Below the pieces are notes generated by a model, which saw nothing but the letters and a program-made list of their open reading frames with translations, had not been told where the DNA came from and ran no database searches. A program made the translations under genes and the position numbers. Positions 34,060 to 48,300 of a DNA stretch of 64,000 bases are shown in pieces. The DNA comes from Prunus persica (taxonomy: Eukaryota; Streptophyta; Magnoliopsida; Rosales; Rosaceae). The DNA is taken from contig NC_034009.1 in assembly GCF_000346465.2 (NCBI RefSeq), forward strand, positions 4,797,269 through 4,861,268, written 5' to 3'. The first letter of the stretch is position 1, and each line of letters opens with the position of its first letter.

Positions 34060-35345
34060 CTTGACTACATTGACCGTGATTGTCTTTATGCCCCAATAAA
34101 TGCTCGAACAAGTCAACTTGACATCTTTTGTGAACATAAGAAAATTGCATTTCCTTATAACAATCAATTATATAGTTGTTGTAACAACCGTCCCTAATCA
34201 ACGGTTCGCGCTCCATAGGTTGTCCATTTGCTCCTACGGGTCGTTCATAAATTCTTGTCAATGTCGTATTCATGGGATTGGGTTCGAACACTTCTGGTTC
34301 ATCATAATCATACTCATCCTTCACAATCATATTATGGAGGATGATGCACGTCATCATAATGCTCTGAAGCACCTCTTCATCAAACATACGAGCAGCCCCT
34401 AAAACAATTACCCAATGAGCTTGGAAGATATCAAAATACATTTCTACATATTTCGTATAACCCTGTTGATAGGCAGCAAAATATTTTTCCTTCTTTAATT
34501 GGGGATGCATAATTGTTTTGACGAATGTCGTCTACCACGGGTAAATTTCATATGCTAGGTAGTACCCACTCGAGTTGATGGTATTGTTGATTTAACCGAG
34601 CACGTTAAGATCGTTTTGAGATCCCGCAACTTCGAAAAAGGCATGTCAAACCCAGGTATTGAATGATGCAACGGCCTCCAGAATAATACTTGTTTCCCCT
34701 TTTATATTCTCATAATCTCATTACCATACAGTTAGGTAATTCTTCCACTACAAATGCATGCAGTTAATACTCCTAATCATGCCTCAAGCTTTGGCTATTT
34801 GTAGAAGGCCTTTGAGGTCCCTATTGTAGAGGTAATCCCTCGTGTAAAGAGTTTCGATTACATCACAAAATCTGACTAAGCACTCTAGAATAGTTGATTT
34901 CCTCATCCACCTAATATGCAGATGCGTCATACACAAGCATCCGTAAGGAAGCTGTAAGTTTTTGCTCCAGAAGAATACCTGAAACCCGAGCAGCATCGTA
35001 CTTCTAAACGAAGTATTCGTTGTAATTACAAACATCATGCATGATTTGCCTAAACAAATAAGGATGCAGTCTATATTGCCCTCCCAAAATCAACACTATA
35101 GTACAACAAATTTGAGATAAAGTAATCTTCTAAGAGATTTTTACCTCGAAAATGCCTATGTCTATCCACGTTCAGGGCCACAACTGGGTTATGAACTAGG
35201 GTGGTGTTGTTTTGATTGGTCGAGCATACCCACTACTAAATTGATCATCATGTGCTTCCTACTCCCTTTCTTCTTCAGCACGTTTGCCCATTCTATTATC
35301 ATTTTCTCACTCAACCCTCTCCAACAACCTACTCGTGTAAGACAT
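34060..35345 (-). pseudogene. Harbinger transposase remnant
   Basis: The longest open piece (34510-34055) reads KEKYFAAYQQGYTKYVEMYF, AARMFDEEVLQSIMMTCIIL, YDYDEPEVFEPNPMNTT, matching the C-terminal third of the transposase at 29098. Further up, the pieces RDYLYNRDLKGLLQIAKA and STILECLVRFCDVIETLYT are in other frames. The segment between 34510 and 34780 has lost the region between the first and third catalytic blocks in part (the GEAPNITYEI-equivalent is absent). Dead copy. Confidence 0.82.
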
Positions 35346-35870
35346 TGAAAGTTGAATGTGTTTTGTAAAATCTGATAAATGAAAGGATATAGAGGATACG
35401 GATGATTGGTGTGAGTTGATGTGTGGTTTTATAATAGGATTTAGAAGATAGATATGACATGTGGCGCAATAGTAGCAACTGAAAATCTTATCCGAAATAT
35501 GAGATTTTTATAATAAATATAGACATGTGGCAACCGAAAATCTTATATGAAATATGAAATATGATATGTGAATTTTATAACAAATATTCATACGTGGCAA
35601 CCAAATATCTTATCTGAATATTTTATTTGAAATTTGAGAAGTAAATTTTATAATAAATATGGACATGTGATAGCCAAAATTTTTATCAAAAATTAATCTT
35701 ATAAGTAGTTTAAATAAAATTAATTTCATGTGAATAGTAATTGCCCTTTGCCATGACAATGGGTGGAAAAGCAACAGAAAAATTGCTAAGACATGCACTA
35801 CTAACGTGAATAGTAATAATCCTTACCTCCCCTTGCCTTTTGCCATGGTAAATGGGTGGAAGTACTTTTA

Positions 35871-38800
35871 GGCATATCAGCCTCCATAGCAGTGCCACCA
35901 TCTAAACTCGGGTCCAGCTAGTACGCTCGCTTTTGATTTACGTACTTCCGAGCAATAGTTGAGATTTACTAAAATGAAAAGAAATTATTTTGTATTTATG
36001 GATCTGAGCCTACAAACAATGATTGTCATTTGCATTTCATTAAATCTAATCCATTCTAATAATCAAGAAGTAAATAAACTGAAATTAATTCTAACTCCCA
36101 CCCTGTTTGGTTCACTTAAAAGATTTGATAGAAAATAATTTCTCATATCTTTTTCCAAATGATGAGAAATGAAAGATTTATTTCCCATATTTAGTAATGC
36201 TGGGAAAGTAACGAGGAAATACCACTTTATTTCATTTCCCATGTTTGGTTTGCTTAGGAATGTAAAACAAAGTTTGTTACCCATATGAAATCAAATAAAA
36301 AAAGAATATGCTTTTAATGTTGTACTATAATTATAAATTATTAATGAGGGAAAAATAGTCATAAAAAATGTGCATTTAATGTTCGTCTATTTTTCCAAAG
36401 TTTCCCATAAGAAGGGAAAATGAAACCCAAACAAAAAGGATAGTTACATTTCCCTCATATTTTCCCATATGCCAGATAACCATTTCCCATGGACATACCA
36501 AACATGAGAAAGCAATTAATTTCTCATCCTCAAACCTTATTTCCCATGAACCAAACGCATCTTCGAGATACATTGTTAACATCAGGAAATGGAATAGTCA
36601 AGAATGTCGAGAAAACCAGCCGAGCTGCTAAAGTAGTTAAAGTTGTGATAAATCATGTTAGTAAAAATAGGCCCTATAGAAATTCCATGTATCCCCAATC
36701 TCCCACTCGAACCTAGAGCTAGTTGGTTCTCCCCGAAATGCGTTGAGGTGCAGCAGTTGACTAGACATCTAAGGGTAAAACATTATTTCGGTGCGAGTGG
36801 TATTAAATCGAAGCAAACTCTGAATACTAGATATAACCTCAAAATAACAAGAGTCTAGGTCAGCCGGAACTCTATTGGATCAAATGACAAAGACATTGTT
36901 GAGAAAAAGATGGCTTTTCCCAGTTAGCTTTGAGTGAGTTAGTTTTTTCCTAAAACTCATGCACATTAAATTGATGTTAATGCCAATTTTGAGTGCACTT
37001 CTTTTTCTTTCTTTTTTTGTCGGGAGCCTACTCCGCAATGTAATATCATGATATGAACTATGCATTATTTCTTCTATGGCTCCTCGTTGATGGATTATTT
37101 CTTCTATGGTTCACCAGAATAAAATATCGTTTAGGCATTTGATTATTATTGTACACATATCATTGTCCATCGAAAAAATATTATCTTTTGCCTATATATT
37201 TGGTCACATCTAAATAACCAAATGTTTCTTGATACAAGTGAATTTTTACATAAATGATTTTTGAATGAGGATATAAAAAAGAAATCAGTTCAAACTATGG
37301 GAACATTTTGTAGTGGGTACAAAAAAAAAAAAATTGGCATGGTATCTAATTGTTAGTGTAACAAAATAAATAGATGAATACAATATTTTTTATTTATTTA
37401 TAAACAATGAAATGATGATGATAATAATTAAATACCTAAGCCATTTTTTATTTGGGTGAAACTCTGCAAAAATGAGCTTCTCATGACGAGTTAAAAAATA
37501 ACAGTTTGGATCATTAAATTACATTTTGTGGTAGGTCCAATTATTTTTTTAACGCCACATTAACTTACTAATTGATTTAGCTCTTAAACTGCTCTTGTCA
37601 TAAAAGTGCTGCATCACTATATAATCATGTTTTGCTTAAAAAATGTGTTCTTGCTATGTCAACCCGCTATGAACTGGACACTCGATCCAAGTTAGAGGTG
37701 GACATCAATTCAGTCGATTCGACCACACAACTCTATTCGAATGGTATTGGCGGGTTTGGTTTAGTTTTGACCACAAAAAGTCAAACATTCTAAAACTAAA
37801 CTGAACTCTAATGATTTGGTTCAATTATAGTTTTGATGCTTTTATAAACTGACCTAAACCGAACCAAACTAGACACTTATATATATATATATACAGTTCC
37901 ATTCTATTAAGGGATCTCTTTGGGTCCCCTACAATTTTTTTTTCAATGATCCATAACATCTATTTTTTAAGTCTACATTCACAAATCATCCTTATAGAAT
38001 ATTAGACAAATTGGAAAACATTTCAACATCCAATTGTGTCCTACAAAATCAATGAACACAATGCTTCAAGAAAGTACTTAAATTACAATAATACAATTGA
38101 GTGATAAAATGATATCGGATTTAAGTGAGTTTTTGTAGAGATGATCTTGGAATGATTATCTAAAAAATAGATGGTTTGGATTAGCGAAATACAATGCGAG
38201 TGAGCCCTACAGGAGTCTCCCTCAAATAAGCTTATTTGAAGGATCCCTCTATGAAAGCTCATTACTCTATGAATTGGAACAATGAAATAAGCTTCTATAT
38301 ACATTTTTGTTTATACATATGCAATCCTCTTATTCATTACTTAGAGAGACTTGTAATTAATAGCTAAATAAGAATGTTGAATTTGAAGTTTAATGAAACT
38401 TTGAAGTTATATCTATGGATTGGAAATATGTTGGTTATCGAACCTTTAAATTTGATAGTATGTTGAATTTTTACAATGATTTGATGTGTTGGAAATTGAA
38501 AACTATGTAGGAGGTTACTGATTTTTTAGGTCATAATTAGAGCCAGTTTGGCATTGCTGAGCTGTGAAAATAATCGCTGTCAAATTTGTTGTGAGAGAAA
38601 GCAGTTTGAAGTTTGATAAACTTTTTGTTAAAAGTGTTGTTGGTACCGATTCCAGCATAATCAGAAAATGATTGCCGCATAATCATTAAAATCAGCGCCT
38701 TTTCGAAACTGGTTCCTGTATAATCAGAAAATCAAAGCACTTCATTCACAACAATTCTTAATAATAAATAATTTTCTCATAATTTACCACTGAGCTTCCC

Positions 38801-38960
38801 AAAATTATTTAAAAATCACTTATCACTTTAAATAAGTAATGCAAACTAACGCTAAAGCTAATAAAATTGAAAAAATGCAAATAAAAACGAATTAGGCTTG
38901 GACCCAGAACGTCTGAATCAAACCGTGAAACATTAATCTGGTTTGGTTTCATCAATTAAT
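35871..38960. other. Intergenic upstream of the isoamylase gene
   Basis: No gene is seen. It contains the MITE at 36103-36562 and a hAT-MITE-like tract at about 37695-37880 (starts TTAGAGGTGGACATC, ends near 'aaccgaaccaaactagacac'); the rest is AT-rich DNA. Confidence 0.4.
36103..36562. mobile_element. Probable MITE with GTTTGGTTCA inverted ends
   Basis: Left CCTGTTTGGTTCA and right (reverse complemented) TGCGTTTGGTTCATGGGAAA. The interior repeats 'tttcccat' and 'gaaatgg' in both orientations, giving an imperfect fold-back. No clear target duplication, so the family (hAT or Harbinger) is open. Confidence 0.55.
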
Positions 38961-38984
38961 TTTGCTAAAACCCAACCGGACCAA

Positions 38985-39075
38985 ACAGTTTTTTATTTTA
39001 TTTTTTGATATTGGTGGAGGGAATTCGAACACAGATTTTGAGTGCAAGCACACTTGAGTACAAGCCTCCTCGATA
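38985..39075 (-). mobile_element. tRNA-derived SINE fragment
   Basis: Read on the minus strand: CTTGCACTC, a box-B-like GTGTTCGAATTCC, then CCACCAATATC and an A-rich tail AAAAAATAAAATAAAA. Box A is not clear, so this is a partial copy. It lies about 270 bp upstream of the isoamylase start. Confidence 0.4.
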
Positions 39076-39338
39076 ACAAAAAACAGTTAACCGATCCAAT
39101 CTGGACTGTGTCCACCTTAATCCAAACCCTTAACTTTCGTGGTGCTGGTCTACTCAGATATTTCCGGTTCGCGATCGAAAATAGCCGATATAACACATCA
39201 AATATGCTTCCAAATGCTCAAATTAACTCTCTCTACCATCCAAACCAAACAAAGAGGGTCAAGACTTTCTCTCACTCACTCTTCACTCTTCACTCTTCAC
39301 TCTCACTCTCACTCTCGCTCTCGCTCTCAATCTCACTC

Positions 39339-39371
39339 ATGAACCAATGGAGCAGCAGCAGCATCAGCTAA
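39339..39371 (+). promoter_or_regulatory. Short upstream ORF overlapping the isoamylase start
   Basis: ATG at 39339 opens a ten-codon frame ([10 protein letters not shown]) that ends at 39371, after the main start at 39347 and in a different frame. It follows a CT-rich leader (about 39263-39338). Whether the transcript includes it is assumed. Confidence 0.5.
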
Positions 39372-42300
39372 CGAATTGCAGCACATGGTCCACTGCTCCC
39401 AAGCTCCATCATCTTCTTCACCAAAACCCCCAACGCATTGCTTTTTCCAATGGAAGGCGCCAAAAGTCGAATCAGAAGAAGAAGAGTCTGAATTGGCGGA
39501 TGCGAGGGTTTGGCAATGAGACTCCGGTGTTGGTGGTGAAGGCAAGTAATGGAGGGGCAGGGACTGATGTGGTGGAGACTGCGGTCGTCGACAGGCCAAA
39601 ACTGCGTCGTTTTCAGGTGTCCCAGGGTCATCCCAGCCCGTTCGGTGCCACAACGCGCGATGGTGGGGTTAACTTCGCTGTTTATTCCGCCAATGCGGTT
39701 TCGGTTACTCTCTGTTTGATCACTCTCTCCGATTTAGAGGAGGTAATCATGAATTCAATTGAAAATTTGTTGCCAATTTCTCATACTGTTGTAATAATTT
39801 GTTATGAAAACTTATTTGTCATTGCTAAAATCCCAAAAGATTGCTTTTTCAGTGGCTGTGCATTTGTGTTTTGAGTTTTACACTTAACTGAACTGAAATT
39901 GAAACTTTTGGGTTGTTGAGTTTCTTAATTTGTGTTATGTACCTTGTTAATTAATCATTGATATTTATTGATGTAGGATAAAGTTACTGAGCAGTTATCT
40001 CTTGATCCTTTGACCAACAAGACTGGAAATGTGTGGCATGTGTTTCTGAAGGGAGATTTCAAAGATACACTTTACGGATATAAATTCGAAGGGAAGTTTT
40101 CTCCTGAAGAGGGACTTTACTATGACTCTTCTAAGATTGTGTTGGATCCTTATGCAAAGGTGATTGACCTCAATGAGTGGCAGTGCTTCATAAATTCATT
40201 TGAGTTGTGCGGTTTGTTTTCCCCGTTGTAAAATAATAAACTTTTTTGCTTCCTATGGATAACTCGTTTTTGGTTTTAACCTATGAAGGCTCAGACTTCA
40301 TTTTATGTTTTAAATTTGTTTAGGCAGTTATACGCAGAGGGGAATATGGGAAGCTAAGTCCTGATGGTAATTGCTGGCCTCAAATGGCCGGCACGGTACC
40401 TTCTTTTGATGATGAGGTACAGTGCTCATATGTTCTGTCTTAATTCTAATTTGGTAACAACTCACACCTGGTTTCACATTTATCTCTTGCTTCTTATTTT
40501 CCATTATTCTCTCTTTCTTTTTGTTTTTGTTTTTTTCTCTAAACTTTTTCTTATACAATGTATAAATAACAATGTCAATTTAAACCTATGACTTGTATTT
40601 TCACTCCCATGAAAATCTTTGAGGAAAGTCAGTTCAAGAGAGTTATTCTTAAACAACACAAAAGTTTGCCAATGAATCATATTGCATTTCTTTTCTATGA
40701 TGAATATTTTCCAAAACTGTTTCTTCCATTTGATTTCAGTTTGACTGGGAAGGAGATTTACCGCTGAATTATCCACAAAAAGATCTTATCATATATGAAA
40801 TCCATGTGCGAGGGTTCACAAGGCATGAGTCAAGCATGGCTGAATTGCCTGGTACATACCTTGGTTTGGTGGAGAAGCTTGATCACTTAAAGGTCAGTTC
40901 AGAGAGCTTCTAGAAAAGAAAAAAAAAAATTCGAAAGGCTTTCTAGGGATATTTATTTCATCATATAACAGGTGGTATATATGTATTCCCAACTAAAGAA
41001 GAATCATCATGTCATGTATGTGAGGATAAAGAGGAATGATCTTATTTACTACATACATGTTATTTAAGTGTTTAACCACCAAGTTATGTATTATCAACTC
41101 CAGCAGTTTCATTGTGATGATCATAAAATAATATGATACATGTTGATTTCTGGATGTTCTTATTAGGTTCTGTTCATTTTTCAGGAGCTTGGGATCAACT
41201 GTATAGAGTTAATGCCATGTCATGAGTTCAATGAGCTGGAGTACTTCGGCTACAATTCTGTCTTGGGTGACTACAAGTACAATACTTATGAATCTAATGA
41301 AAGCAAAATTTACAGAAGCTAACTTTATAGGGTATTAATCAACTAATGGGTGCTTTTTCAAAATAAGAGCTCATGCACTGTGTTAAAAAGCAATTCAAAA
41401 TGGGACCTAACATTTTCAACTTTGGACTTCTTAGAATCTGGAGCAAAAGATCTTGGTGCATTGCAGTCTATTTATTGTATAAATCAATTTTCATTTCTTG
41501 CCAGGGTAAATTTTTGGGGATACTCAACTGTCAATTACTTTTCACCAATGATAAGATATTCATCTGCTGGCATACGTAATTGTGGCCGTGATGCAATAAA
41601 TGAAGTCAAGTTTCTTATTAAAGAAGCACATAAACGTGGAATTGAGGTGATAGCTAATAGTAATATTATTCTGAATTCTTTCATTGAGATTTCATTTTGA
41701 AGATTTGTAAGATAGTTCTATTAATGCAGGTGATCATGGATGTTGTCTTCAATCACACAGCTGAAGGGAATGAAAATGGTCCAATTTTGTCTTTTAGAGG
41801 CGCTGATAATAGTATCTATTATATGCTTGCACATAAGGTATAAATCTGAAATCAGTACACTTGTCTTGTGCATTTTGACTTGATACTACTTTGATACTAC
41901 TTTTTAATCTTTCAGAAAGTTATAGTTTAAAAGTATTTGTCAAGGGAATGATGTGCACCTTATTGCTTCGGGTAAATTGGTTTAAACTGCAAGTGTTTTA
42001 CCAGTCTCACCGATTATAACATCTGGTAGAAACCTGAAATAAGATTCCATTTTTACCATGGCATGCCCTTTTAAGCTATTTGCTCATGTGGTGGGCCGAT
42101 TTGGCACCTCTCTGTCCATGGTGGCTCATTCAATTTTATCAGTATCCTACTTATCCCCTTATGATTGATTTTGCACTCCATGTTTCTTTTCATGAATTTT
42201 GTAGCTATTGAGTGGTCATTCCGAAATGAAGTAGCAGAACATTACGGTGCTGTTGCATTTTGTTTGTAATCATATTCCAAAAATATCTACTATAACAGAC

Positions 42301-45300
42301 ACAACAAGAGTCTGCATTGTAAACTGAAAAATTCTATCACATTTTTGTCATGCCATATTTTCTGATTCGATGTCTCTTTATACAGATTCTGGGAACTAAA
42401 TCTATTTCCCCTTTTTTCTTTTTAACAGGGAGAGTTCTATAACTATTCAGGATGCGGTAACACATTCAATTGCAACCATCCTGTTGTGCGACAGTTTATA
42501 GTAGACTGCTTGAGGTAGAACATTCAAACTGCCCAATCTTGATTTTATCACATAGAATTTCCCAGCTATTGAAACATGCGATAGTTGATTTGATATGTGT
42601 GAAGATTTCTGTTTATAGTTGCGGAGATAATCTGCATTGTCGAAAGCCAAGCCCTACTTTCTGTTGTTCATGAAATAAATATTTAGTGTTCAAAGATGAA
42701 ACAATTAAACGAAGTGAATGGAGGGTTTTTGGGCCATATGAAGGGCTGTTGTTGGTCAGCTGTTTAGAGTTATTAAACTTAGCATATGCAGTATAAGGCT
42801 GAAAAGTACCATGGAGCACCTTTGAAAATAAAATGAAAGGGTACTGTTCCAGATAAATGCAAACTTCTTGAGTTAAGAAAGACCATAAATTACGCTTGTA
42901 AGTGTTTTTTTGATAAGATATTGGGCACCAGACCAGTGTGATGCTTTGCCACTGTTATATCTGAATTGATCTTGTTCATTTTCTTCTTGTTGTGCCTGTT
43001 ATCTATCTTCTCTTCTATCATGTTTCTCCCAAACTGTGTCTCTAACGTTTTCCTTTGATCAGTTTAATGTAGTTTTGGTTTCATATATATAATTTTGGAC
43101 TTCGGCTATTTTTAACTATTCATGTATTTATTTTCGTTCATTGCAACCTTCATCTTCAATATTCCAAAAGGTTGAAAAGTCATTGTTTTTCTTTTCTGTG
43201 CAACAGATATTGGGTAACAGAGATGCATGTGGATGGGTTCCGCTTTGATCTTGCTTCTATTATGACGAGGGGTAGCAGGTTATCTGCTAGATGCTGTGTG
43301 TTCCAAATCAGTTTATGCAGGAACTTGCTGTTCATTTCATTTCTTTTATTTTTGCTTCTTTGTCCACAGTCTCTGGGATGCAACTAATGTATACGGGGTT
43401 CCAATAGAAGGTGACTTGTTGACAACTGGAACCCCTCTTGCTAACCCACCATTGGTTGACATGATAAGTAATGACCCAATACTTCGTGGAGTGAAGGTTC
43501 GTACTTTGGACCTTTCTTTAATATAGCTTACATATTCTTTATCAGCATTTCTAAAATTTTTAAGGGCCATGTGAAACTGAAGTAGCCTCTTTGATACATT
43601 AAATTTACGTGCTCCAAAAAAAATTACATTTCAAGCTTCCTCAATGTCCCAATGTCTACATTGTAGAACATAGAGTATTGGATACAGTCAGCTATTCCTG
43701 TGGATGTCTAATTTAGGCTGTTAGAGCCAATGCATTAGGGGAATATGGAACTTATCTCACCTTGGTCTGTTTTTCAAAACCCCATTTAATCCATTCTGTT
43801 CTTAAATCAATTTAGATTAATTATTTTAGCAAGTTTGTGATTACATGCAATGAGTAGCATCTTAACAGTGAATCTAATGTGACATGCTCATTTTTTTTCT
43901 TATTAATCGTTAATATGCCAGAAAATAGTTTGTGGCCACCTTGGCCATCTCTGTTTTTTATTGTCTATTGCAATAAAATTTGTTTCCTGAGAGATGCTTA
44001 TAGACTAGAAACAGTGCCTGTTGGTGCTACTCTCAAATTGTGTACATATATTTTAAATTTTCTTCATGCTTCCAGGAGTGTCACATTTCCTTTGTTTTAC
44101 TAAAATTGTTTTGAATTTTTCATAACACTTTCCCTTGTCATATTTGTAATCTTGTTTCTAAAATTTGGCTTAGTTATAGCGATCCTGCACATGAACTTAG
44201 CTTACTGGTTTCTATGATTCGATCCTGCGTATGAATTTACCTTTTATTGGTATCTGCTAGTATTAAAAGGTTTACTGGTTGAGCTTTCTTTGTCTGTTTT
44301 CCAAACAGCTTATAGCTGAAGCATGGGATACAGGAGGCCTATACCAAGTTGGCATGTTTCCTCACTGGGGTATTTGGTCAGAATGGAATGGGAAGGTATG
44401 TTTAGATGTTACACTGTTATACATCATTTTGATCTATCCACAGTGACTGAGATAAAGAACACGATGACAGAATAAAACACAAAATACACAAATGTGTAGG
44501 GATCCTGATTGACCCACTCTTCTTTTCCCCGCTGTTATAGAACCTGCTGAACAATTAGCTGGAAAGGATGTGCCATTAAACATTAAAACCTAAGTTGTAG
44601 CGTACATCCCTAATGGGTTTTGGATGTCCAATCCAACCTTCTGATTCTGACAAGTGACAACTTTGCTTGCTTATCGATTTCACAACAATGTTTCACATAA
44701 CTTTGCTTCAGATTTAGCAATTAAATTAGAAATAAGAGATTTCTTCCTATATCTGCTTGAAATTTCTGGAGAGCTTCATGCGTCAGAATCTCTTACAGTG
44801 CTTTCTCATGTTGTTGGCACCTCTTCATGTACAGCACTGAGTTGACTTTTCTGTATCCTATACCTAAGAATTCATCGATCTGGAATTGATTCATCAGATT
44901 GACTCTTAAACAATCTTCCAATGCAGAGATTTTGATCGTCATAACCATCTCTAATTATTCTTATTTTTGGCATTAGCATCTCACACTTTCTGCTGGTTGA
45001 TCTATCTCATCAAAATCTTTAACCGGCAAGGAAATGCATTGATATTCGAAAGGGAAACTTTGGCTTTACTTTAAAATCTCCTTTGTTGTCAGATGTCTTT
45101 ATTCTCTAGAATCGTTGAGGCCTGAAACCTAACACGTGTTCATGGTGTACTTTATAGATGAGTCATATAGCCATTTATGCGTGCATATTGTTTTACTGTG
45201 ATTTTTAGTTAAATTTAATTTGTAAATTCCTGTAACTTTCAGTATCGTGACACAGTGCGGCAGTTTATCAAGGGCACAGATGGCTTTTCTGGCGCTTTGG

Positions 45301-48300
45301 CTGAATGTCTTTGTGGAAGCCCTAATTTATACCAGGTAATTTAAGTTTTGCCTATCTCTTTCAGTTGACGACGACTGTTAGACCTTCTTATGTGATGTAC
45401 TATTCATGTGGTCTGTTATGTCAATTCATCTATCCTCATTTCTTCTCTTGAGAAACATTTCATTTTTATCTTCCTTCGTATTGTTTAAATCCTGACTCCA
45501 CAAGCCATCTTTTGAGCAGTGTTGATAGATGACATGTTGGGTAAGATTCCTACAACTGCTTTTGTCGTGGGTTGGGGCTCGGTGAACAATTTGGGTTTTG
45601 GGGTTGTGATGGTAGAGAAATAGATGTAAGCCTTCCATATTAAATAATGGCGTGAAAGGAAAGTTCCCGAACTACTCAATGTGAAAATATTTGAAAAGTC
45701 AGCAAGGCCCTTTGTTCCTCATTTGTCTGAATCTCAGAGTTATGCCTTCTGAATTTAATATTTGAGAATTCTATCCCTGGAATTTAGAACACTATGTATA
45801 TGCTTCTTCTTCTTCTTCATTCTCTCAGTAACACTCCTCATTATATCTTTGGACCAGAAAGGGGGAAGGAGGCCATGGAATAGTATCAATTTCGTCTGCG
45901 CACACGATGGTTTTACTTTAGCTGATTTAGTTACCTATAACAACAAACATAACCTGGCAAATGGAGAAGACAACAATGATGGAGAGAGTCATAATAATAG
46001 CTGGAACTGTGGACAGGTAAATATCGACTAACATGTATTTTCTGATAGTTGGATTCAGCTTTTGTTTGATGTCCGTGTTAATCTTTGTGATAATGTCACC
46101 ACAGCTGTGAAAGCCTTATGATCATGCATCCTGAAATCTTAAGGCCTAGAGTATATCATCTGGCTTTATTCTGACATATATTGTGCCCCTTTTGTCTTTC
46201 ACTTTTCTTTTCACCCATATTCCATCCCTTTTTTCCCATACTTTTCGGTTGTTTCATAATCTGTTTGATGGGAAATGTATTTCATTTTTTCTTCTTCCTG
46301 CTTTTTATAGTTTGATTACCCATGAAGAAGGAAAAGATGCTTATCAGGAGCTTATGGGAGACAAAAATCCCACATCTGTGGTGCTTTTGTCTTTATGTCT
46401 GGACCCATTGGCAAATGAAAAGGATTATCTTAAAAACCAGATCCTAGAACAATCTTACTGGAAAGCTACTTAAGAAGAAATTAATTTGTTCAATCTGTTG
46501 ATAGAATGCACTATGGGCTTCATAGTCAAGAGCTAGACTTTGTGCGTGTATCTTAGATGTGTACTCCATGGATGTGGTACTACTTTATGACACTAATTAT
46601 CATCCAGTTTAACTCAATTAGGAGGGAGAGTTCGCACGCATTTCAGTGAAGAAATTGAGGAAACGACAAATGCGGAATTTTTTTGTGTGCCTCATGGTTT
46701 CCCAAGTAAGATGCTATCGTTATAGTGCATTTTATATTGGGACTCTTCATTTGGACTACAATGACCATTATTTACTCATTATAACATGTCTATGTTGGCT
46801 TTGATTTCTTGTAATGTAAATCTGAGTTTTTTGTTTTTTAGGATGTCTGTACCCACATTCTCAATTAACTGGGAAGGGGCATGGGCATCTACAAAGTTCA
46901 TGGACACCTAAATAGTATAGCATTAGAGTTAGTGTGCTTTCATTCAGTGCAACAAAATAAGGGCAATTCGTACTACCCCTACAGTGTCGAATGGATCCTT
47001 TTGAATTCTCATTCTAAAGATAACGAGAGAGCCTAAATTGTTCATTAAACTTGATTTTGCATCATGTAGTTTCTGGAGCACAATTCTATATTTCCCTGCA
47101 TATATTGTTTAAACGCAGCACTTTCTAGATAGATTATGCTGAGGATTGCATTTACTTTTTGTCTGCTTACTGACTGACGTATTTCATTTTATTTGTTATT
47201 TACAAGGGTGTTCCAATGATATATATGGGTGATGAATATGGTCATACAAAAGGAGGAAACAACAACACATATTGCCATGATAATTATGTATTTTTCTACA
47301 CCTTTGTCCATACTCTTTCTGTCAAACCCTTTTCTTTATTTGTTATGGTTGTTGCTGTGCTGCAGATTAATTACTTTCGGTGGGATAAGAAGGAAGAGTC
47401 CTCATTGGACTTTTTCAGATTTTGCTGCCTTATGACCAAATTCCGCCAGTAAGCATCTGTTTCATGATTGCAATCATTTATACTTTGCTTTCTGACAGAC
47501 GTTTTGTATCTCCTTATTTAATTTGAATGCAGGGAATGCGAGTCACTGGGCTTAAATGACTTCCCAACAGCAGAGAGGCTGCAGTGGCATGGTCATGCTC
47601 CTGGGGTACCAGACTGGTCTGAAACAAGCCGCTTTGTTGCCTTTACTCTGGTATTAACCAATCTCACTAATGCAATTTAGAATCAAATCTTAATTAATAT
47701 ATCTCGTTTATTGGTGAAATGGATATAAATGGAAGATTTCGCATTTCCACGGCCCCCCTATGCCTTCATAAATAGGCCCTCAACTTAAGTCTTCATTAGA
47801 TCACCATTCTATATAGGTACAGTCATAAATATATGTATACTATGAATCTAGACCATTGATAAATTGAATTCTTGTTTAAATGTATGGTTGAGACAATCTA
47901 CGAATTAGGCTGGATAATGAATAGTATTTATACTGACATGCAAACCTTGTCTAAAAATTGCCACGTTTAGCAGCATGGGCATCATAGGAGTAACAGGTTT
48001 TTGTTATTATTGAGATTAATAGTTTCCCTTTTGGATCTCATTGGTTTGTTTTGAGTTTTGGGGGTGTAATTTTGAAGTTTACTATTTTACTGGTATGTGA
48101 CGACACTACGTGTTGATCCAGATGGACTCAGTGAAGAGAGAGCTGTATATTGCTTTCAATGCCAGCCATTTACCCGCAACCATTACACTGCCAGAGAGGC
48201 CTGGATACAGATGGGATCCCTTGGTAGACACCAGCAAGCCTGCTCCATTTGACTTTCTTTCTAGTGACCTCCCAGGAAGAGATATTGCAGTTAAACAGTA

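Larger units (their letters stand above)
33636..35870. mobile_element. Decayed PIF/Harbinger element, left end lost
   Basis: The arrangement matches the 3' two thirds of the complete element at 27079: the tail of ORF1 (plus), then ORF2 (minus), then a subterminal region with repeated 'gaaatatgag...ttttataa' units and a right end resembling the TIR (reverse complement ACTTCCACCCATTTACC, about 35847-35868). Similarity begins abruptly after the hAT-like CCCACCC end at about 33635. Confidence 0.75.

Noticed and set aside
37695..37880. Complete hAT MITE
   Set aside because: The GAGGTGGACATC left end is suggestive but no matching right end or 8-bp duplication was found.
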